Below, piece after piece: positions 56,622 through 64,000 of a DNA stretch of 64,000 nt; within the stretch, counting starts at the first letter, position 1, and every line of letters starts with the position of its first letter. The stretch comes from Oncomelania hupensis (lineage: Eukaryota > Mollusca > Gastropoda > Littorinimorpha > Pomatiopsidae). The notes below the pieces were generated by a model. The model ran no database searches. It was given only the letters and a program-made list of their open reading frames with translations, and was not told where the DNA came from. The translations under genes were made by a program, and so were the position numbers. The stretch spans positions 161,381,814-161,445,813 of the forward strand of contig CM072511.1 of the NCBI GenBank assembly GCA_036898135.1, written 5' to 3'.

Positions 56622-57352
56622 ACTGTTGCTCTTCTAACTGTTGTAGCGATTGCTGGTGTTGCTCTTCAAACTGTTGTAGCGATTGCTGGTATTGTTCTTC
56701 AAACTGTTGTAGCGATTGCTGGTGTTATTCCTCTAACTGTTGTAGCGATTGCTGGTGTTATTCCTCTAACTGTTGTAGCGATTGCTGGTGTTGCTCTTCT
56801 AACTGTTGTAGCGATTGCTGGTGTTCTTCTTCAAACTGTTGTAGCGATTGCTGGTGTTATTCCTCTAACTGTTGTAGCGATTGCTGGTGTTGTTCTTCTA
56901 ACTGTTGTAGCGATTGCTGGTGTTGCTCTTCTAACTGTTGTAGCGATTGCTGGTGTTGCTCTTCTAACTGTTGTAGCGATTGCTGGTGTTGTTCTTCTAA
57001 CTGATGTCATGATTGCTGGTGTTGTTCTGCTAACTGTTGAAGTGATTAGCTGGTATTATTCTTGTAATTGGTATCATCATTGTTGGTGTTGTTCTTCTAA
57101 CTGTTGAAGCGATAGCTGCTGTTGTTCTTCTAACTGGTGTCATGATTGCTGGTGTTGTTCTTCTAATTGTTGTAGCGATTGCTGGTGTTATTCTTCTAAC
57201 TGGTATCATCATTGCTGGTGTTGTTCTTCTAATTGTTGTAGCGATTGCTGATGTTGTTCTTCTAACTGGTGTCATGATTGCTGGTGTTGTTCTCCTAATT
57301 GTTGTAGCGATTGCTGATGTTGTTCTTCTAACTGCTGTAGCGATTGCTAGTG
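56622..57352 (+). repeat. 33 bp minisatellite, about 22 units
   Basis: Unit AACTGTTGTAGCGATTGCTG plus GTGTTGCTCTTCT. 33 is divisible by three, giving an 11-residue hydrophobic repeat (LTVVAIAGVAL) open on plus from 56598 to 57107 and an IRRTTPA-type repeat on minus. No promoter, signal for splicing or non-repeat coding flank was seen. Confidence 0.94.
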
Positions 57353-57447
57353 TTGTTGCTGCTGTTTTGTTGGATTTCTTTTTCATTTATTTTTTCTGGG
57401 GCTCTTTTTCTACTCCAACCTCATAGTGGTGTACTTATTTCTTCTTT

Positions 57448-57478
57448 GTGTGTGTGTGTGTGTGTGTGGGGGGGGGGG
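57448..57478. repeat. (GT)n plus G run
   Basis: GT repeat ending in about nine G. Confidence 0.93.
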
Positions 57479-57544
57479 TGTCATCCTTTCTTTCTTCCTT
57501 TTCTTATTTTTTTAAATTTAGATTTTATTTTCTTATCTTTTTTT

Positions 57545-58237
57545 CCTAACCCTAACACCAATGGCATCAACACGGACATCAAATTCCTAGACCAATCCTT
57601 CAACACAGTGCATAGCTTCAAATATTTAGGAGCCATTGTATCAGACAATGGGTCCCAACATGAAGTCCTCTCCAGGATCGCACAAACAACTGCTGCCCTG
57701 GCGAGGTTGAAGCCAATTTGGAAAGACAGAACCATCAGTCTACATTCCAAGGTAATGCTGCTGCGTCCCCTTGTCATCTCCATCTTCCTACATGCTTCCG
57801 AAACATGGACCCTCACAGCAGATCTCCAACGAAGAATACAAAGCATGGAGATGAGGTGCTACAGAAGACTTCTGGGCATTTCCTATGCCCAGCACATCAC
57901 CAACGACGAAGTCCGACAGACCATCACGCAAGCCATTGGACAACACGATGTCCTGCTCACAGTTGGGAAAAAACGTAAACTCCGATGGAATGGCCACGTC
58001 ACCAGATCATCAGGTCTTGCCAAGACCATGCTGCAAGGCACAGTGCAAGGAGGTAAAAGAAGAGGGAGACCGAAAAAGAGGTGGGAGGACAACATTCGAG
58101 AATGGACTGGTTTGACACTGAGCGAAACAATCAGGGTTGCTGAGGACAGGAAAAGATGGAGTACGCTGGTTAAACGATCATTTGTGGTGCCTCTACGACC
58201 TCCGAGTTATGGGATAGGATAGGATAGGATAGGATCT
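57545..58237 (+). pseudogene. RTE-like LINE, reverse transcriptase C-terminal region
   Basis: A continuous plus frame from about 57550 to 58221. Landmarks: SFKYLGAIVSDNGS (57617), EVLSRIAQTTAALARLKPIW, SKVMLLRPLVISIFLHASET, WTLTADLQRRIQSMEMRCYR, then RKLRWNGHVTRSSGLAKT and GGKRRGRPKKRWEDNIREWT. These are the thumb and C-terminal tail of the LINE whose endonuclease is at 12845-14325. No frameshift is seen in about 220 codons, so this is a fairly young 5'-truncated copy. The stop codon (TAG) is supplied by the GGATA tail (58211-58237). Confidence 0.92.
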
Positions 58238-58246
58238 TTTTTCCAC

Positions 58247-58440
58247 ATGTTCATTTTCTTTCTTTTCTTCTTCTTTTTGTCCTTCTTTCTTTTTCTTTTT
58301 TTCTTGCATTCTTTCTTTCTTTTATTCTTTCTTTCTTTCTTTTTTATAATCTCTTTCTCTCTTCCTTCCTTTCTTTTTTACTTTCCTTTCTATCTTTCTT
58401 TCTTTTCTTTTCCTTTCTTTCTTTTCTTTTTTTCTCCTTT
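58247..58440. repeat. (CTTT)n-rich pyrimidine tract
   Basis: TTTC/TTCT repeats directly after the LINE tail. Confidence 0.93.
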
Positions 58441-58936
58441 AACCAGGCTTCTTCTTCTTAGAAGATGACCTTGGGCGTAGATGTGCAATGCATACTGACA
58501 ATGCAAGCTTTGGTAATATCGATGATGTTATATACGCTGCAATGGTTGTGGCCATGTTTGCCATGAGTTTTGCCACATACTTCATTATGCCAGCAACAGT
58601 TATACAATGGAACACAACACAATACAATACAACACAATACAACACACTACAACACACTACAACACAACATTACACAATTACAATGGCGGCAGCACACAAG
58701 TGTTTACAAATTCAATATGCAAGCCTACACGATTAAAAAAATGAAATAAAAAATAAAAAAACAACTTCTCAACAATACAAGACGGAGAGTGACAACACAG
58801 TTGTAAAAGTAGCAGTAAAACCCTAGACCACACTAGGTGGCACAATCACTGACACGCAATATCTCTGTATAATATCACAGACAGCAATTGCATTATACAC
58901 TGTTCTTGGTGTCAATTGTCAGAAGCAAGTACTTAG
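58441..58936. other. Unassigned, with ACACA/AATACA pentamers at 58610-58680
   Basis: Pentamer repeats on an otherwise unrecognised background. Confidence 0.5.
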
Positions 58937-59445
58937 TGCACACCTGTCATACCTGCTGCACATCTACACAGGTCACACCTGTCCTACCTGCTGCACATCT
59001 ACGCAGGTCACACCTGTCCTACCTGCTGCACATCTACACAGGTCACACCTGCCCTACCTGCTGCACATCTACACAGGTCACACCTGTCCTACCTGCTGCA
59101 CATCTACACAGGTCACACCTGTCCTACCTGCTGCACATCTACGCAGGTCACACCTGTCCTACCTGCTGCACATCTACACAGGTCACACCTGTCCTACCTG
59201 CTGCACATCTACACAGGTCACACCTGTCCTACCTGCTGCACATCTACACAGGTCACACCTGTCCTACCTGCTGCACATCTACACAGGTCGCACCTATCCT
59301 ACCTGCTGCACATCTACATAGGTCACACCTGTCCTACCTGCTGCACATCTACACAGGTCACGCCTGTCCTACGTGCTGCACATCTACACAGGTCACACCT
59401 GTCCTACCTGCTGCACATCTACACAGGTCACACCTGTCCTACCTC
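58937..59445. repeat. 35 bp minisatellite, about 14.5 units
   Basis: Unit GGTCACACCTGTCCTACCTG plus CTGCACATCTACACA; spacing 59041 to 59076 is 35 bp. Very homogeneous. Read in all three plus frames without stops, giving an apparent 188-codon frame that is not a gene. Confidence 0.96.
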
Positions 59446-59554
59446 CGGACATAGCACACGTAACGCAGGTCATAGTTGTGATATAACGTAAACGTCAACA
59501 TAGGGGCCTAATTATGTGAATTAGGTACCAGACGGTACAGGTAAGGACGGTCTG

Positions 59555-59782
59555 CTTCAAGCACTCTGGTTACCTCACTGTCTTCAAAAATAGTATTAGA
59601 TGCGGTTACTTTAATTTAAAAAATAACACATTTATTTATTTTCTGCCTTCATAATAACCATTTCTTCAGATCGCCAAATTTTGAGTTCCATTGAAGAAAA
59701 AAGGGCATGAAAGCGTTCTGATTAGTACTAGTAGTGTTAGCAGTATTAGCAGCAGCAGCAGTAATAGTAGTAGTAATAATAA

Positions 59783-59855
<73 letters not shown>

Positions 59856-59860
59856 TAGAC
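59555..59860 (+). repeat. Diverged SINE-B with (GTA)n tail
   Basis: AATAGTATTAGATGCGGTTA and CTTCAGATCGCCAAATTTTG match the 52650-52780 SINE-B. The tail is a roughly 100 bp TAG repeat (59756-59856). Confidence 0.68.
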
Positions 59861-59980
59861 GAAAATGCGTAAAACATGCAGCAGTACCCCGCTAATCCGA
59901 TGCCTATAAATACACCATTCAAATATACCAATGCATCCTCTTTGGCAATCCTCCAACCAGTGCGCTACTGTGGACCTAAC

Positions 59981-60280
59981 CGCATTCCTGAACCTCTTGC
60001 GCCATCGCGGTATGCTCATTCCTGAATTCCGAAACAGTTCTTGTGGCTCTCAGTGCGCAAGCTCCTAGCAAGTGGACGGATTGCATACAATCCTGACTTC
60101 GACCAGGGTTACAAAGCTTACAAATGTTGATCAACATCTGTTCAATGGTTCCAGAGACATGGGGTGCAGCAGACCTACCGAAACCCCGACTGTTTGACTC
60201 GTTATGATTCTCAACTATTTCACAGTAATTCCAGATAAGCTTGGAAATGCAATGACCGGATTCTCTCACGCGCCGCTGAA
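59981..60280 (-). CDS. Candidate cysteine-rich coding exon, unrecognised
   Basis: The minus strand is open across this segment and reads non-repetitive, protein-like sequence: SGHCISKLIWNYCEIVENHN, SGTIEQMLINICKLC, HLLGACALRATRTVSEFRNE, ending AQEVQEC. Seven Cys occur in about 100 residues, which suits a secreted or extracellular domain. Just upstream is TTGCCTCCCGCTGCAG, a plausible 3' splice site; just downstream is GCG|GTTAGG, a weak 5' site. With those borders the exon is 300 bp and phase 1-1, so it could be skipped or duplicated without breaking a frame. I do not recognise the family. Neighbouring exons were not found. It could instead be part of an unrecognised element. Confidence 0.4.
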
Positions 60281-60339
60281 CTGCAGCGGGAGGCAACATG
60301 GGGGAAATGAAAACAAGAACATACAAAAGGTTTTAGTTA

Positions 60340-60432
60340 AATCTCCAGTCACTTTTCTGGGTTTGAACTCAAAGCATCGCGAAAGCTAAGGGAAAATTCA
60401 AACCACCAATTGCCACTTGGCTGTCCCGGTAG
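60340..60432 (-). repeat. tRNA-like SINE head
   Basis: Minus strand: ACAGCCAAGTGGCAATTGG (A-box-like) and TTTGAGTTCAAACCCAG (B-box-like). Confidence 0.45.
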
Positions 60433-60654
60433 GCCTACCGGATGTTTGGGCCCTGATGCGCATTCCAAACCCAGCATGCAATTTGATGGCACATGTCAGG
60501 CGCAGTGACACTGCCGCTACCTGCAATTAGTGTTCTAAGTCAGCGATTTCTTTCCACTTCCACTTTGCGCCTGGATACAGCAGTGCTGCCAAACGTTTAT
60601 TGTCTTTTCGTGGCTTCTGCTCCTCCTACTCCTCTTCTTTTTCTCCCCTCCTCC

Positions 60655-61268
60655 TACTACTATCACTACTACTACTACTAACACTACTACTACTATCACT
60701 ACTACTACTTCTACTATCACTACTACTACCACTAACACTACTACTACTATCACTAGTACTACTACTACTAACACTACTACTACTATTACTAGTACTACTA
60801 CTACTATCACTAGTACTACTACTATCACTAGTACTACTACTACTACTACTACTAACACTACTACTATTATCACTAGTACTACTACCACTATCACTAGTAC
60901 TACTACCACTATCACTAGTACTACTACTATCACTACTACTACTACCACTACTACTACTACTATCACTAGTACTACTACTACTATCACTACTACTACTACT
61001 ACCACTATCACTACTACCACTATCACTAGTACTACTACTATCACTACTACTACTACCACTACTACTACTACTATCACTAGTACTACTACTACTATCACTA
61101 GTACTACTACTACCACTACTACTACTACTAACACTACTACTACTACCACTACTACTACTACTACTAACACTACTACTACTAACACTACTACTACTACTAT
61201 CACTACTACTACTACTACTACTACTACTACAACCACTAACACTACTACTATTAACACTACTACTACTT
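60655..61268. repeat. Long patterned (ACT)n array
   Basis: CTA/ACT trinucleotides with regular ATC, AGT, ACC and AAC substitutions; blocks such as ATCACTAGTACTACTACT recur many times. Val-, Ser- and Leu-rich open frames are repeat translations. Confidence 0.96.
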
Positions 61269-61527
61269 TTCTCCTCCTCCTTCTCCTCCTTCTTCCTCCT
61301 CTTCTTCTTCTGCACCATCTTGGCCGTCTTGGAAAAATGGGAGTGGAAGCCATAAAATTTACAATGGCGATATTGGACATTGGGAAGGCACAAGCAACAA
61401 AGAAGAGCAATCAAACACCGTCTTCACGAACCTGGCCCTGCGGAAAGGGAAGGTCCACTACGTCCCAAAACAAAAACAAAATCTACCTCTATTCTTCTTT
61501 GGCGTCGTTATTTAATCCAAAAAAATT

Positions 61528-61737
61528 AAAAAGTCTAACAAATTTCGCGAAAAACTCCGACAAATATCACGAAGTCTGACGCTCAAAATCATGAAAATCC
61601 TGACAAAATCGCGAAAAGCCAGACAAATATCGCGACAGGACTGACAAATATGACAAAAGCGACTTGTAGATAGGGCGAAAAATCTGACAAATATGGCGAA
61701 TTGTCTGACAAATATCGCGAAAAGTCTGACAAAGCCG
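61528..61737. repeat. About 21 bp degenerate tandem repeat
   Basis: Unit resembling TCTGACAAATATCGCGAAAA, about 8 copies with indels; TCGCGA is a recurring palindrome. Confidence 0.88.
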
Positions 61738-62097
61738 GCCCTGGAAAAAAAGAGGGATTGGAGTGGTATTGGAGGTTCCTCACATCTCTGCGCCTTTGGG
61801 TCTAACTAAGGTTACAGGGAAAGGTGGGCCTGTACTTCAGTAGCAAGGCATGTGAAGTGGCTCATGACAACGTGGTGAGAGGCTGCCTATGTGATGAGTT
61901 CAAGAAACCGGTTCTGGTTTCAGATCGGTTTACTTCCGCACTGAGCTACCCTCTTATGTCACCATCGCGGTATCTCACCACTCTTGTATGTCATCATTGT
62001 GTTTTTCGTTGTTGTTGTCATTGGTGTTGTTGGTGGTGATGGTGGTGGTGGTGGTGTGTTTTTTCTTCACACTTAATGACGAGTCAGTCTTTCACCA
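61738..62097. other. Unassigned, with GGT/GTT repeats at 62005-62055
   Basis: No supported gene. Confidence 0.45.
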
Positions 62098-62140
62098 CAG
62101 AAGAAGAAGAAGAAGAAGAAGAAGAAGAAGAAGAAGAAGG

Positions 62141-62210
<70 letters not shown>

Positions 62211-62302
62211 AGAAGAAGAAGAAGAAGAAGAAGAAGAAGAAGAAGAAGAAGAAGAAGAAGAAGAAGAAGAAGAAGAAGAAGAAGAAGAAGAAGAAGAAGA
62301 AG
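62098..62302. repeat. (GAA)n-(GAT)n-(GAA)n block array
   Basis: GAA to about 62138, TGA to about 62208, GAA to about 62302. Open frames here are homopolymer translations. Confidence 0.97.
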
Positions 62303-62634
62303 CGGCAAATAATGTTGTTAATGGGGGAAAAAAGCAAAGCAAGACTTAAGACAGAAGACATAAGACAGAAGACAGAAGACAGAACACATAAGACATACCA
62401 TTATTTTATTGACCAACTAGAAGGTTGGGAGGATTTTGTCTTAACATGGCGACAATAAAATACTCCTTTCTTGCAGTGCCTCACATGCATTCATCAAGTC
62501 ATTGGCAGTCTCTCTGTACACAGCACTAAAGATAGGTCAACCCAGTACCAAACACAAATCAAGCATACATCACAAGTTATGGAAGCGCAGCATTACAACC
62601 ACTGCAGAAGGAAAAACAACAATATGTCATAAGT
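62303..62634. other. Unassigned sequence
   Basis: AAGACAGAAGACA repeats at 62340-62395, then unrecognised DNA. Confidence 0.45.
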
Positions 62635-63445
62635 AATAGCAAACGCGCGAGCCCCGCGCACTTGCTCGCGCATGGTTTGCGCATTTGCGCAAGCAAATGA
62701 TCGCGCACTTGCTCGCGCATTTGCTCGAACACTTGCTGGAGCAAATGCTCGAGCATTTGCGCGAGGTTCGCGCACTTGCTCGCGCATTTGCTCCAGCAAG
62801 TGTGCGAGCAAATGCGCGTGCGTTTGCTATATTCCGCTCCATAAACGTAAAAATTATACCCGGAAAAGAATGTGTATGTAAAAGAATTTGAGACGTGCCC
62901 AAATTAAATATTTCTTGCATTTATTAGTAATAATATTAATAATAATTAGTGAAAACTAGCACTACTAAACTTAATATCATTCATGAAATAACCTTATCAT
63001 AACATTAAGGACGATTCAGAACTTATTTATATTTATTTAATATATTTACATATTAATTACTAATACTTTAATAATATTTTAAAATAAAAGCTATCTTAAA
63101 ACATATTGAGACAGTTATTTAAATTGTATTCTACTTAGAAATTAAGTTTAAGGGCCACAAATATTACGTAAATATTTAACATCAAACTAATGCGGATAAA
63201 TACAAAATATCTAGGTCGGAGATCTACACACAAAAAAATATGTGTTCATTTTCATTTCCTTTCCGTTGACAGTTTTCAGCAAAACCCTTATAGCAACGGG
63301 CGTAGCAACCGCTCGAGCAAATGATCGCGCACTTGCTCGCGGATTTGCTCGAACACTTGCAGGAGCAAATGCGCGAGCAAGTGCGCGAGGTTCGCGCATT
63401 TGCTCGTGCAAATGCTCGCGCGTTTGCTATATCTCGCCTCCCATA
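62635..63445. mobile_element. Inverted-repeat DNA transposon D2, inverse to D1
   Basis: The right end GTTTGCTATATCTCGCCTCC then CATA matches the D1 terminus. Inside it, GCAAAACCCTTATAGCAACG and TTTCCGTTGACAGTTTTCAG match D1 in reverse. The left terminal region (62635-62830) keeps ATAGCAAACGCGCG but lacks the outer GGGAGGCGAG. Both ends carry expanded subterminal arrays of GCGCA(C/T)TTGCTC-like units (about 190 and 135 bp). Interior AT-rich, no transposase, no clear TSD. Confidence 0.75.
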
Positions 63446-63666
63446 GTTTGTGACCACATCTCACACAGACAATGTACACAAAGAAAGTGTAACTTCACAG
63501 TACAAAAAGTAAGTGCATCAATAATTCTTCGTTTTGTGTCGCCTTTTATTCCCCTTTGGAAGTGCCAGTTGTGTTGTTTTGAACTTTTTACAACGTCCAT
63601 TTTTCATCACCCATTTCAAAATTGTGAAGTAAGTTCATTTTAATTAACTTGTTTACATCGTCTATT

Positions 63667-64000
63667 ATGAAATCTGCTCACCGTGTGCCATTGACAATGT
63701 TTGGGCGCCTTCGTGACCCAGTGATCTATTGGCCTAGTGAACAGTACAACCCAAATGCTGCCTTCATTGGCCATCTGTTTTGTCAGAACATTATCACTAC
63801 TGACCTACTGACCCGCTGCCGTGATCCGTACTCACCTGCTTTCACATTTGGGAAACCCGGGCGCTCCACTACACGGGTAGAAGAACACGTTGACCCAGTG
63901 ACCTCAACGTTCAACCCGACTGTTACCCTCATACGTCAGTTGGGCTCTACTGCGACTTCCAGGCGTCATCTTCCGACCGATGTGTACTCCCGCATAAAAG
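63667..64000 (+). CDS. Partial open reading frame at the right edge, unrecognised
   Basis: The frame is open from the ATG at 63667 to the window end, 111 codons with no stop. An in-frame TGA lies upstream at 63625, and A at -3 suits initiation. The translation starts MKSAHRVPLTMFGRLRDPVI and later reads SPAFTFGKPGRSTTRVEEHV. It is non-repetitive, with balanced base composition unlike the AT-rich DNA before it. No signal peptide or membrane segment is visible. I do not recognise a family; PAFTFGKP-like motifs occur in some axonemal proteins, but one short match is not evidence of identity. It may be a first exon continuing outside the window, or a transposon ORF. Confidence 0.5.
   Translation, partial: MKSAHRVPLTMFGRLRDPVIYWPSEQYNPNAAFIGHLFCQNIITTDLLTRCRDPYSPAFTFGKPGRSTTRVEEHVDPVTSTFNPTVTLIRQLGSTATSRRHLPTDVYSRIK

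Noticed and set aside
58888..59454. 188-codon His/Thr/Cys-rich plus frame
   Set aside because: Direct translation of the 35 bp minisatellite, cycling through three frames.
62635..62830. Ala/Arg-rich coding frames (ANARAFAR-type)
   Set aside because: They arise from the palindromic GCGCATTTGCTC subterminal repeats of transposon D and appear on both strands.

Overview
This window looks like intergenic or intronic DNA of a metazoan, most plausibly a marine mollusc such as a gastropod. That call is inference. It rests on very dense long microsatellites, tRNA-derived SINEs, several LINE lineages, and a repeat family carrying GACCTTTGACC-like and GACCGACCGACC-like motifs of a kind common in mollusc non-coding DNA. 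There is no rRNA operon, CRISPR array, bacterial operon or viral genome. Most long open frames are translations of simple repeats or minisatellites and are not genes.

Layout. 1-9 kb: purine-rich microsatellites, copies A1-A4 of a ~575 bp hairpin-headed retroposon (family A), a 403 bp inverted-repeat transposon (D1), and a full-length tRNA-SINE with a target-site duplication (TSD). 9-19 kb: a CR1/Jockey-like LINE fragment with a nested insertion, a solo LTR, a broken RTE-like LINE (5' leader plus endonuclease), SINE-C copies, a 19-unit 83 bp minisatellite grown inside one SINE, and an internally deleted LINE derivative. 19-26 kb: family E and F repeats, a hAT-type MITE, a 1,073 bp transposon (K) carrying its own SINE, and more family A. 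26-34 kb: a 21 bp minisatellite, a second hAT MITE, and the family A copy with a perfect 30 bp TSD (31164-31802). 34-43 kb: a second LTR, a 45/47 bp minisatellite inside a family F copy, a LINE RNase H fragment inside another family F copy, and a 23 bp minisatellite. 43-64 kb: decayed repeats, a Harbinger-like MITE nested in a SINE, more SINEs and LINE 3' ends, 33, 35 and 21 bp minisatellites, and a second copy of transposon D.

Host-gene candidates are few: an open frame running off the right edge (63667-64000, +), a cysteine-rich 300 bp exon-like segment (59981-60280, -), and weaker ORFs. None was recognised by family.

The main theme is transposable elements acting as seeds for tandem arrays. 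In several cases an internal segment of an identifiable element has been amplified into a minisatellite. Nested insertions with readable TSDs give a relative order of events. Repeat family letters (A, B, C, D, E, F, H, J, K, M) are local labels for this window. All copy comparisons were made by eye.
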